From Marinobacter sediminum (GTDB lineage Bacteria; Pseudomonadota; Gammaproteobacteria; Pseudomonadales; Oleiphilaceae): a stretch of 64,000 nucleotides of DNA. The translations under genes and the position numbers were made by a program. The stretch lies in the NCBI RefSeq assembly GCF_016820575.1, contig NZ_JAEMQH010000002.1:1389144-1453143 (forward strand), in the 5' to 3' direction. Each line of letters begins with the position of its first letter. Positions within the stretch are counted from its first letter, which is position 1. Of this stretch, positions 35,613 to 43,507 are shown piece by piece. The notes beneath the pieces were generated by a model. That model was not told the origin of the DNA. It saw only the letters and a program-made list of their open reading frames with translations, and did no database searches.

Positions 35613-36080
35613 TTAACCGCCGATCAAGGCCCGGATGTCTGCTTCTGTCTGGGGCCCGAACCGGGCCTCCAGCAGATCCCCGTCGGGGTTAACAATAAAG
35701 GTGGCCGGCAGGGCCACGGGGGTCTGCCAGCCTAATTTCTGCCCGGGATCTTCCGCCAGCATGGTGTACTCGATTCCCATGCGCTCGCCCAGGCGCTTCA
35801 GTTCTTCGCCATGCACGCCGTCAAAATTGACGCCGAGAACGGCAATGTCTGGAGCCTTATCCAGTTCATTCAGTTCCGGGATTTCCTCCAGACAGGGCTT
35901 GCACCACTCAGCCCAGTAATTGACCAGCACCCACTGGCCGCGAAGCATATCCCAGTTCATCTTTGGCCCGTCGGCCCGCTCCAGCTCAATCTTCTCACAA
36001 CCGGCCAACGCCAAGACCAGGAAGAACAGCCCAACATGGGCCATCCGGGGGAAAAAGCTCCGGTTTGCAGGGTACTGCAC
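35613..36080 (-). CDS. Thioredoxin-like lipoprotein (TlpA/ResA family)
   Basis: A membrane-anchored thiol-disulfide protein, 155 residues. I chose the GTG at 36080 because a perfect AGGAGG lies seven bases upstream, and because it gives a normal lipoprotein signal: Arg residues, then HVGLFFLVLALAGC with the lipid-carrying Cys at about residue 28. Internal ATG starts would leave no basic N-region. The active site is WAEWCKPCLEEIPEL, with the cis-Pro in ALPATFIVNPDG. It is probably periplasm-facing and may keep thiols reduced, for example in cytochrome maturation; that role is inferred. It is divergent from arsC and upstream of dnaE. Confidence 0.85.
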   Translation of the reverse strand: MQYPANRSFFPRMAHVGLFFLVLALAGCEKIELERADGPKMNWDMLRGQWVLVNYWAEWCKPCLEEIPELNELDKAPDIAVLGVNFDGVHGEELKRLGERMGIEYTMLAEDPGQKLGWQTPVALPATFIVNPDGDLLEARFGPQTEADIRALIGG

Positions 36081-36152
36081 GAGAAAACCTCCTGTTAGAC
36101 TACGGGCCACTTAAACAACGGCATCCATTCAGACGGACGATCAGGCCAGAAC

Positions 36153-36506
36153 ATGACAGAACCCACCCGGATTTTCCATAACCCGCGCTGCTCGAAATCG
36201 CGACAGACCCTTGAACTGCTTACCGACCGGGGCATTGAGCCGGAAATCGTACGCTACCTGGACACACCACCCACAGTGGCTGAACTGGCGGACATCCTGA
36301 CGGCACTTGATTGCGAACCCCGGGCACTGATGCGCACCAAGGAAAAGGAATACCGGGAACTTGGGCTCGACAACCCCGGACTGAGCCGCGATCAGCTGAT
36401 TGCAGCCATGGTAGCCACCCCCAAACTGATCGAGCGCCCCATTGTACTCGCGAATGGCAAGGTCGCGGTAGGCCGACCACCGGAAAACGTACTGTCCATT
36501 CTGTAA
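36153..36506 (+). CDS. arsC: Arsenate reductase (glutaredoxin-coupled ArsC type)
   Basis: A 117-residue protein of the ArsC/Spx/YffB thioredoxin-fold family. The catalytic Cys is residue 13 in FHNPRCSKSRQTL, and the anion-binding Arg residues fit LIERPIVLANGKVAVGRP in the C-terminal half. RTKEKEYRELGL is the typical middle segment of ArsC proper. No arsenic efflux or arsR gene is nearby, so it may be a housekeeping copy. It is followed immediately by a hairpin at 36507-36525. Confidence 0.88.
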   Translation: MTEPTRIFHNPRCSKSRQTLELLTDRGIEPEIVRYLDTPPTVAELADILTALDCEPRALMRTKEKEYRELGLDNPGLSRDQLIAAMVATPKLIERPIVLANGKVAVGRPPENVLSIL

Positions 36507-36525
36507 TTCCGGCCGCAAGCCGGAA
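36507..36525 (+). terminator. Hairpin after arsC
   Basis: TTCCGGC-CGCAA-GCCGGAA, a perfect 7-bp stem starting at the base after the arsC stop. There is no T run, so its efficiency as a terminator is doubtful; wrbA starts 36 bp later. Confidence 0.45.
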
Positions 36526-36545
36526 ACCTCACGTTCATTCCTTAG

Positions 36546-37166
<621 letters not shown>

Positions 37167-37222
37167 TACAGCCGGGGCCAATGCCCGTATTTCATTTGAA
37201 CACTTATTTTGGGAAATACACT

Positions 37223-37582
37223 ATGCTGCACAATCCGAAGGCCCAGAAAACGGCGCGCCTGACCATATTGCTCTACGTGGCGGTTCTGGCAACGCTGCTG
37301 GCCACCACTTTTTACCCGGCACCCGTGGAAGGCGTATCCATTCCGTTGGTGCTGGCTGTGAAGCTGCTGCCCCTTCTTGCCTTTGCGGTTCCGGTATTCC
37401 GTGGCCATAACCGCGGCTACATCTGGATGGCGTTCGTGATCATTTTCTACTTTACTCAGGCCGTGGTTACCGCCTGGTTGAGTGAGGGCGACATTGGCCC
37501 GGTTATCCTGACCGTGCTGACCTTCTTGCTGTTTACTGTCGCCATGGTGCACCTGAAGGTCAACCGCCCGGTCGCAGGCTGA
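37223..37582 (+). CDS. DUF2069 membrane protein
   Basis: A small inner-membrane protein of 119 residues with about four hydrophobic helices, in the DUF2069 family, function unknown. I start it at the ATG at 37223 (MLHNPKAQKTARLT), which places the first helix (ILLYVAVLATLLATTFY) in the usual position; an upstream in-frame ATG at 37181 is less likely. Recognisable segments are FRGHNRGYIWMAFVIIFYF and VTAWLSEGDIG. It is paired with wrbA. Confidence 0.82.
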   Translation: MLHNPKAQKTARLTILLYVAVLATLLATTFYPAPVEGVSIPLVLAVKLLPLLAFAVPVFRGHNRGYIWMAFVIIFYFTQAVVTAWLSEGDIGPVILTVLTFLLFTVAMVHLKVNRPVAG

Positions 37583-37615
37583 CTGCCACCGCAATGCTCC
37601 TGACTGCGAGACCCT

Positions 37616-39433
37616 ATGTCCGATACCAAGTCGCCAGAACACGCCAACCTGCCGACGGCGCCGGCTCGAAGCATCCTGACTCTCAGGGATGTGTGCACGG
37701 CGTTGGTCACTAGCGGGGAAATCAGTCAGGGCGACGCCGAGCGTGTGCTCACCGCCAATCTCGGCGCCACATCCGGCAAAGGCCAGGATGCCAAACGACA
37801 CCCTCTGGAACTGGTGGCGATAGCCGCGCTTACCAGCCGGAAAACCAATCGTACCCTGGATCTCGACCGGCTGACCCAGTGGCTTGCGGACTGGGCCGGA
37901 CAACCCTACTTCCATATTGATCCACTGAAGATTGATGTCTCCGCCATCGCCAAGGTAATGTCGTACGCCTTCGCGCAACGGCACGGCATCCTGGCAGTGG
38001 AAATTAGCCCGGACGAGGTGTGGATTGCCAGCTCGGAGCCGTTTAAATCGGACTGGGAAGGCAACCTGAAACAGGCCATGCGGAAAGACATCCGCCGGGT
38101 CGTTGCCAACCCGGAGGACATCCGCCGCTACACGGTCGAGTTCTACCAGCTGGCGAATTCCGTCAGCAAGGCCGGCGGCGGACAATCGTCAGCCTCGGTT
38201 GGCAGCAACAACTTCGAGCAACTGCTGGACCTGGGTACCAGCGAAAATCCCGACGCCAACGACCAGCATGTGGTCAAGATCGTCGACTGGCTGCTCCAGT
38301 ACGCCTTTGACCAGCGCGCCTCGGACATTCACATAGAACCACGACGGACGGTTACCCAAATGCGTTTCCGGATCGACGGGGTGCTGCACAATGTCTACGA
38401 GTTTCCCGAACATGTGGGCGTTGCCGTCACCAGCCGTCTGAAAATTCTCGGACGCCTGAATGTGGCCGAGAAACGGCGGCCACAGGACGGCCGGATCAAA
38501 ACCCGCAAACCGGACAACCGGGAAGTGGAACTGCGCCTGGCCACCATGCCCACGGCCTTTGGCGAAAAGATGGTGATGCGGATCTTTGACCCGGATGTGC
38601 TGCTGAAATCCTATGAGCAATTGGGCTTCGGCAAGGACGACCGCCAACGCTGGCAAACCATCACCTCCCAGGCCCACGGCATTGTCTTGGTAACCGGCCC
38701 GACAGGCTCGGGCAAGACCACCACCCTGTACTCAACCTTGAAGCAGATCGCATCGCCGGAGCTGAATGTCTGCACCATCGAAGACCCGATCGAGATGGTG
38801 GAGCCCGCCTTCAACCAGATGCAGGTCCAGACCAACATCGATCTGACGTTCGCCGCCGGCGTGCGGGCACTGTTGAGGCAGGACCCGGACATCATCATGA
38901 TCGGTGAAATCCGCGACCTGGAGACCGCCGAAATGGCCGTTCAGGCCGCCCTCACCGGCCATCTTGTGCTGTCCACCCTGCACACCAATGACGCGCCCAG
39001 CGCAATCACCCGCCTGATGGAACTGGGCATTCCGCCCTACCTGATCCGGGCGACTGTTCTGGGGGTTATGGCCCAGCGTCTGGCGCGCACGCTCTGCCCC
39101 CATTGCAAGACACCGGGGCCGGCGGATGAGCAGGCCTGGCAGGCCCTGACCCGGCCCTGGAAGGCACCGGTGCCGAAACAGTTTTACCAGCCCGTTGGCT
39201 GCCTGGAATGCCGGAACACCGGCTACATGGGACGCGCGGGTGTCTACGAGATCATGAGCCTGTCTGGCAATCTGACCCGGCAGATCACCGAGCGCTGCGA
39301 ACTGGAACAGCTGCGGCTGGACGCCTACAAGGAAGGGATGAAGTCACTAAGGCTGGGTGGCGCCCAGAAAGTCGCCGCGGGACTGACCACGGTGGAAGAG
39401 ATCCTGCGGGTGACACCGGAAAGCCAGCGCTAA
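37616..39433 (+). CDS. GspE/PilB family secretion ATPase
   Basis: A hexameric-type AAA-like ATPase of type II secretion or type IV pilus assembly, 605 residues. The N-terminal GspE domain covers about residues 60-165. The nucleotidyl-binding part shows DIHIEPRRTVTQMRFRIDG, Walker A GPTGSGKTTTLYS near residue 362, the Asp box, and Walker B DPDIIMIGEIRD. The tetracysteine zinc motif (CPHC, CLEC) follows near residues 497-533. No other secretion or pilus gene is adjacent, so its partner machinery must be elsewhere or it acts with another system. Whether it is GspE or PilB cannot be settled here. Confidence 0.85.
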   Translation: MSDTKSPEHANLPTAPARSILTLRDVCTALVTSGEISQGDAERVLTANLGATSGKGQDAKRHPLELVAIAALTSRKTNRTLDLDRLTQWLADWAGQPYFHIDPLKIDVSAIAKVMSYAFAQRHGILAVEISPDEVWIASSEPFKSDWEGNLKQAMRKDIRRVVANPEDIRRYTVEFYQLANSVSKAGGGQSSASVGSNNFEQLLDLGTSENPDANDQHVVKIVDWLLQYAFDQRASDIHIEPRRTVTQMRFRIDGVLHNVYEFPEHVGVAVTSRLKILGRLNVAEKRRPQDGRIKTRKPDNREVELRLATMPTAFGEKMVMRIFDPDVLLKSYEQLGFGKDDRQRWQTITSQAHGIVLVTGPTGSGKTTTLYSTLKQIASPELNVCTIEDPIEMVEPAFNQMQVQTNIDLTFAAGVRALLRQDPDIIMIGEIRDLETAEMAVQAALTGHLVLSTLHTNDAPSAITRLMELGIPPYLIRATVLGVMAQRLARTLCPHCKTPGPADEQAWQALTRPWKAPVPKQFYQPVGCLECRNTGYMGRAGVYEIMSLSGNLTRQITERCELEQLRLDAYKEGMKSLRLGGAQKVAAGLTTVEEILRVTPESQR

Positions 39434-39444
39434 TCCCCGGCGTT

Positions 39445-40524
39445 TCAGGCGCCGGGCCGCATACCACACTGTTCCAGCAAGGCCTGCCAGCTCTCGGTAT
39501 GGCGCGCCATGGCGGCATCCAGCTCAAGCCACAGGCTGTCGTCCGCCACCTGAGACAGATGCTTGCGATACCAACGGGCAAACTTGGGCGGCATCACCGC
39601 CCTTTGTCGCTCCGCCATCATCGCCAATGGTTCGATCAGCTCAACCCGGGCCCGGCTAAGATCACTCATATAGGGCTGTATCTTTTCGATATAAACGCTG
39701 AAGAACATGCTCTGGACAATCTCTGACTGATTGTTGGGCTTACCCTTGAGACACAGCGGACGTTGCTGGATTCGCTGCTGCAGCAACGCGGTGGCGTCAT
39801 TCAGTCGGGTTTTAACCAATGCGGCACTGTTGATCAGCTGGCCGGCCCGGTATTCCGCCTGCCAGCGTTGCTGGACCGCACCGGCAAACTCCAGCGAACT
39901 ATCCAGTGCATTCTCCTCCAGCGCTTCTTTTCCCGCCAGCAGCGCGCCCACGACCTGATTCATCCGATCACTGTCACGGGCCAAATTTGCCACCGGATTG
40001 CCCTCGCTCTGAACCGGATAATAGCCCTTGGCCAGGGTAAACAGGGTCTCGATCTCCTCGACGCCCCAGGTGGCGTTCCAGAGTGCAATCGGCAGGGTTT
40101 CCCGTTTGCTGGCAATGGCTTCGTTCAGCACCTCCACCAGATCTTCGTCTTCGGTTTCCGGGATACAGTCCTGGGCTGCGCGAATAAAGCGCAGCTCATA
40201 GCGCAGCCGGTTCAGCGGCTGCATAACCTTGCCCATCACCGAGTTCTTCTCACCCACTACGAACTGCAATTCACAACCGTAGAGCGACAGGAAATCGAGC
40301 ATGCCCAACTCAAGCTCGGGCATGGTCAGTACGCGATCACGGCGGCGGGGAATTTGGGTGGGTAAATCGATAGCGGAAAGCCCCGGCTCTGTTTCCAGAA
40401 CCCGGGCTACCCGTTCGACGTATTCGTCCATCATCGGACGGGCTTCAGAGAAGGGATTGCAGGCGCTCAGTACCACCATCAACAGGCCCGGAACGCACAA
40501 TCTGATCCATCCTGTACCGGGCAT
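39445..40524 (-). CDS. DUF3080 lipoprotein
   Basis: A lipoprotein of 359 residues in the DUF3080 family, function unknown. The ATG at 40524 is preferred because an AGGAG lies six bases upstream; the ATG two codons earlier would sit directly against it. The signal peptide ends in the lipobox VLSAC near residue 22. The mature part is helical and charged, with RFIRAAQDCI and ALWNATWGVEEIETLF in the middle. It lies at the end of the mtnBDC run and is probably separately regulated or read through from it. Confidence 0.78.
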   Translation of the reverse strand: MPGTGWIRLCVPGLLMVVLSACNPFSEARPMMDEYVERVARVLETEPGLSAIDLPTQIPRRRDRVLTMPELELGMLDFLSLYGCELQFVVGEKNSVMGKVMQPLNRLRYELRFIRAAQDCIPETEDEDLVEVLNEAIASKRETLPIALWNATWGVEEIETLFTLAKGYYPVQSEGNPVANLARDSDRMNQVVGALLAGKEALEENALDSSLEFAGAVQQRWQAEYRAGQLINSAALVKTRLNDATALLQQRIQQRPLCLKGKPNNQSEIVQSMFFSVYIEKIQPYMSDLSRARVELIEPLAMMAERQRAVMPPKFARWYRKHLSQVADDSLWLELDAAMARHTESWQALLEQCGMRPGA

Positions 40525-40557
40525 GAACATCTCCTGATGGGTTACGCCAAGGGCGGA

Positions 40558-41250
40558 TTACCGCTTTCTAAGCAGGGTATCCACCTCCGAAAAGGTGCGG
40601 GCGACAAAGCGACCAGTGTCCGGCAGGTCGCCATCGCGAACCAGCCAGGCGGTCTGCATTCCAGCCGTTTCCGCCGCCTCCAGTTCCGCCTCTACGTCGG
40701 ACAGGAACAACACCGTGGACGGCTCTACCCCTAGCTCACCGAGGATGGCGTGGTAAGACCCGGCTTCTTTCTTGCCGCCGACCCGGGTATCGAAATAGCC
40801 GGAGAAGTACGGCGTGAAGTCGCCCGCCGTGGTATGGCCGAAAATCAGCTGCTGGGCTTTGACCGATCCGGAAGAATATACGAACAGACGCAGGCCCCGA
40901 TCATGCCAGCGCTGCAGGTAATCGGCGGCGTCATCGTAGATGTGGCCCTTGAGCACGCCCTGCTGATAACCCTGCTCCCAGATCAGGCCCTGGAGCGTCT
41001 TAAGCAGCGTTTCCTTGCGATCCTCACGAATCCAGCCCTGAAGGGTATCGATCAGGCCATCAATATCGTCACGGTCAACGCCAGCGGTGGTCGCCACTGC
41101 ATCCAGCTGCTCTGCCACCAGCGGGTTGTCCCGGTGCTGGGCCCGAACAAAGTCAGCCAGGTGCTCGCTGGCATACGGAAACAGGACATCGTGAACGAAG
41201 GAAATCGAACTGGTGGTGCCTTCGATATCGGTCAAAACTACCCGAATCAT
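40558..41250 (-). CDS. mtnC: Enolase-phosphatase E1
   Basis: A HAD-family bifunctional enzyme of the methionine salvage pathway that enolises and dephosphorylates diketomethylthiopentyl phosphate to acireductone; 230 residues. The start at 41250 overlaps the mtnD stop (ATGA). HAD motif I is VLTDIEGTTSSISFV, motif II is FVYSSGSVKAQQL, and the Lys and acidic motifs are in VGGKKEAGSY and TVLFLSDVEAELEAA. It is third in the mtnBDC operon. Confidence 0.96.
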   Translation of the reverse strand: MIRVVLTDIEGTTSSISFVHDVLFPYASEHLADFVRAQHRDNPLVAEQLDAVATTAGVDRDDIDGLIDTLQGWIREDRKETLLKTLQGLIWEQGYQQGVLKGHIYDDAADYLQRWHDRGLRLFVYSSGSVKAQQLIFGHTTAGDFTPYFSGYFDTRVGGKKEAGSYHAILGELGVEPSTVLFLSDVEAELEAAETAGMQTAWLVRDGDLPDTGRFVARTFSEVDTLLRKR

Positions 41251-41807
41251 TCGACCGCTCCCGCCAGAGCTTCGTAGCGGGGCAACCGTCCGGCGATGTC
41301 TTCGCCAGTGAAGTCCGCAACCCAGCCTTCCGGATTGGTAAACAGGCGAACGCAGGTAAACGCCGGTTCCGGCCCCATATCGAACCAGTGCCGGGTGCCA
41401 TTGGGCACGCTGATCAGATCGTTCTTCTGACACAGTACCGCCAGCACCTGGTCACCAAAGTGCAGATAGAACAGCCCCTGCCCTCGAACAAAGAACCGTA
41501 CCTCGTCTTCGCTGTGGGTATGCTCATCCAGGAATTTCTGGCGAAACGCCTCTTTCTGCGGGTTGTCCGAATTCAGGCTGATTACGTCCGCAGTCTGGAA
41601 GCCGTTCTCAGCTTTCAGGGTCGAGATTTCATCCTGGTAAGCCGCCAGAATGTCTTCTGGGGAGGCATCCGCCGGCAGGTCACGGGTCGGCCACTGTTCA
41701 AAGCGCACACCGTGCTGAGCCAGCAGGTCGCGAATTTCCGAAGGGTTGTGGGTTACCGTATGGGCCGTCGCTGGCTGGCTTTGATCAAAAACACTCAAGG
41801 TAGTCAT
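41247..41807 (-). CDS. mtnD: Acireductone dioxygenase
   Basis: A cupin metalloenzyme that oxidises acireductone with O2; with iron it gives the methionine precursor, with nickel an off-pathway product. It has 186 residues. The metal ligands are visible as the H-x-H-x4-E in EHTHSEDEVRFFV and the later His in NGTRHWFDMG. It overlaps mtnC and mtnB by 4 bp each, so the three enzymes are translationally coupled in the order B-D-C. Confidence 0.96.
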   Translation of the reverse strand: MTTLSVFDQSQPATAHTVTHNPSEIRDLLAQHGVRFEQWPTRDLPADASPEDILAAYQDEISTLKAENGFQTADVISLNSDNPQKEAFRQKFLDEHTHSEDEVRFFVRGQGLFYLHFGDQVLAVLCQKNDLISVPNGTRHWFDMGPEPAFTCVRLFTNPEGWVADFTGEDIAGRLPRYEALAGAVE

Positions 41808-42430
41808 GGGCGAACCCTCATGGTTTCAAGCTCACATTCAAACAAAAATTCGAAGGCTTCGACATGGCGCAGGCAATCGGCCATGGTTTTGCCCCAGGTG
41901 TAGAGGCCGTGACCGCGAATCAGGTACCCGGGCTGGTCCCGATGGGCGCTGAACCAGGCTTTGGTGTCACCGGCCAGGGCGTCAATATCCTGGGTATTGT
42001 CGAACACCGGCACGGACAACACCGACTCATGGGTATCGACGCCGCTGAACGCCTTTTGCAACTCGTAACCCTCCAGCACCAACGGCTCGCCCGCTGCCAA
42101 CAGACGGCTCAGCACCGTGGCCTTGACCGAATGGGTGTGCAGCACGGCGCCAACCTCCGGGAAAACCTCGTACAGCACCGTGTGCAGACGGGTTTCGGCG
42201 GACGACCGACAATTGCTCTGCACCGGCTGACCGGCCAGATCCACCACCATGACGTCGCCCGCGCCCAACTGCCCCTTGTGGCGCCCGGATACAGTGATCG
42301 CGATGTGCTGGTCATCAATGCGCGCGGAATAGTTACTGCTGGTGGCCGGTGACCAGCCTCGCTGGTACAGGAATCGACCGGCCTCGACGATCTCGTCGGC
42401 CGCGATGGCATATCGGGTTACATCAAACAC
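41804..42430 (-). CDS. mtnB: Methylthioribulose-1-phosphate dehydratase
   Basis: A class II aldolase-like zinc enzyme of methionine salvage, 208 residues. The start is GTG at 42430 with a GGGAG five bases upstream. SPATSSNYSARIDD is the family's N-terminal motif, and zinc ligands are in VLHTHSVKATVLS and LIRGHGLYTWG. It leads the operon mtnBDC behind a good sigma-70-like promoter. The kinase or isomerase that supplies its substrate (mtnA and an upstream phosphorylase) is not in this window. Confidence 0.96.
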   Translation of the reverse strand: MFDVTRYAIAADEIVEAGRFLYQRGWSPATSSNYSARIDDQHIAITVSGRHKGQLGAGDVMVVDLAGQPVQSNCRSSAETRLHTVLYEVFPEVGAVLHTHSVKATVLSRLLAAGEPLVLEGYELQKAFSGVDTHESVLSVPVFDNTQDIDALAGDTKAWFSAHRDQPGYLIRGHGLYTWGKTMADCLRHVEAFEFLFECELETMRVRP

Positions 42431-42448
42431 GGATTCTCCCTCAGGGTC

Positions 42449-42469
42449 TGACGCCCCTTTCGAGGCGTT
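42449..42469 (-). other. Small hairpin in the mtnB leader
   Basis: ACGCC/GGCGT stem (42451-42455 with 42464-42468) in the short leader of mtnB. It is too small and unlike any SAM riboswitch; its role, if any, is unknown. Confidence 0.3.
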
Positions 42470-42480
42470 CGCGTGGGGAC

Positions 42481-42509
42481 ATTATAGGGATGGTGAAGCG
42501 GCCCGCAAA
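42481..42509 (-). promoter_or_regulatory. Promoter of mtnBDC
   Basis: On the minus strand a perfect TATAAT (42486-42481) is preceded by TTTGCG 17 bases upstream. It lies over the end of the xdhC gene, about 50 bp before the mtnB start, so mtnBDC can be transcribed independently of the genes upstream. Confidence 0.6.
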
Positions 42510-43507
42510 TGGTGGCGCGCGGCAATCAGATCGGCGACCACGGAGATGGCAATCTCAGCGGGCGTCTTACTGGGAATGCTGACACCAATAGGGGCGCGCA
42601 GCCGGTCCAGCGCCTGTTGATCCAGGCCCAATGAGGCCAGCCGAGCACGGCGGGCGTCTGACGTTCTCTGGGACCCCATAGCGCCGACATAGAATGCGGG
42701 CGTCGTCAGCGCCGCCAGCAGGCCCATGTCATCAATGCGCGGATCGTGCGCCAGTGCGAGCACCCCGGACCAGGGATCAGCGAAGTGCTGGACCACCAGA
42801 TCGTCCGGCAACTTCCGGTTCAGCGGTATATGGGGATAACCCCAGCCTTCGGCAAAGGCATCCCGGGGCTCACAGATTGTCACTTCGAAATCGGCCGCCT
42901 CGGCAAACTCGGCGACATAGCGGGCAACCTCACCGGCGCCGATCAGCAACAGCCGACACTCAGGCTGCAGTACCTGCTCCAGGCATTCGCCATCGAAGTT
43001 TACTGACGAACCGGGCTGACCCACCGCCGGCTCAAGCTCCGGGGACGAATCCAAACGGACCCGCCGCAATACTGGCTCACGGCGATCCAGCGCCGACGCC
43101 AGGGCAGCAACGTGCTCAGCCGCTTCAGCGCTTTGCAGTGGCTCCACCAATAACCGGATCCGGCCACCGCAGGGGAGCTGAAAGTTATCGCGATCGTCGT
43201 CGGTGATGCCATAGTCAATGAGCACCGGCTTTGCCGGCCCATCGCTGACGGTTCGGCCCAGCAAGTCCTCTTCCAGACAGCCACCTGACACCGACCCACT
43301 CCAGCGTCCGGACTCGCTGACCGCCAGCCAGGAACCCACCGGTCTTGGCGACGAGCCCCAGGTTTCGACAATGGTACAGAGCCAGACTCGCTCCCGCTCA
43401 CCTACACCTTCTCCCTCGCTCTCTCCCAAACCGAGCCAGCGAGCAACATCATGAATGACCGAGGAATGGCCGGAGGTTAGTGAGCGCTTGTTCGACATAT
43501 CAGACAT
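42482..43507 (-). CDS. XdhC/CoxI family molybdenum hydroxylase maturation protein
   Basis: A 341-residue protein of the XdhC/CoxI family, which binds molybdenum cofactor and helps to insert the sulfurated cofactor into xanthine dehydrogenase-type enzymes. The N-terminal CoxI domain shows VETWGSSPRPVGSWLAV, SGSVSGGCLEEDLL and the conserved FQLPCGGRIRLLVEP. The C-terminal Rossmann part shows LLLIGAGEVARYVAE and YVGAMGSQRTSDARR. It overlaps the stop of the large subunit gene; an ATG three codons in is an alternative start. It is surely the maturation factor for the neighbouring hydroxylase. Confidence 0.9.
   Translation of the reverse strand: MSDMSNKRSLTSGHSSVIHDVARWLGLGESEGEGVGERERVWLCTIVETWGSSPRPVGSWLAVSESGRWSGSVSGGCLEEDLLGRTVSDGPAKPVLIDYGITDDDRDNFQLPCGGRIRLLVEPLQSAEAAEHVAALASALDRREPVLRRVRLDSSPELEPAVGQPGSSVNFDGECLEQVLQPECRLLLIGAGEVARYVAEFAEAADFEVTICEPRDAFAEGWGYPHIPLNRKLPDDLVVQHFADPWSGVLALAHDPRIDDMGLLAALTTPAFYVGAMGSQRTSDARRARLASLGLDQQALDRLRAPIGVSIPSKTPAEIAISVVADLIAARHHLRAASPSL

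Noticed and set aside
35613..36110. Thioredoxin-like lipoprotein starting at 36110 or at the internal ATG at 36044
   Set aside because: Neither has a good ribosome site; the GTG at 36080 has AGGAGG at seven bases and gives a complete lipoprotein signal.
42431..42481. SAM or other riboswitch upstream of mtnB
   Set aside because: The leader is only about 45 bases with one small hairpin, too short for any known SAM-sensing fold.
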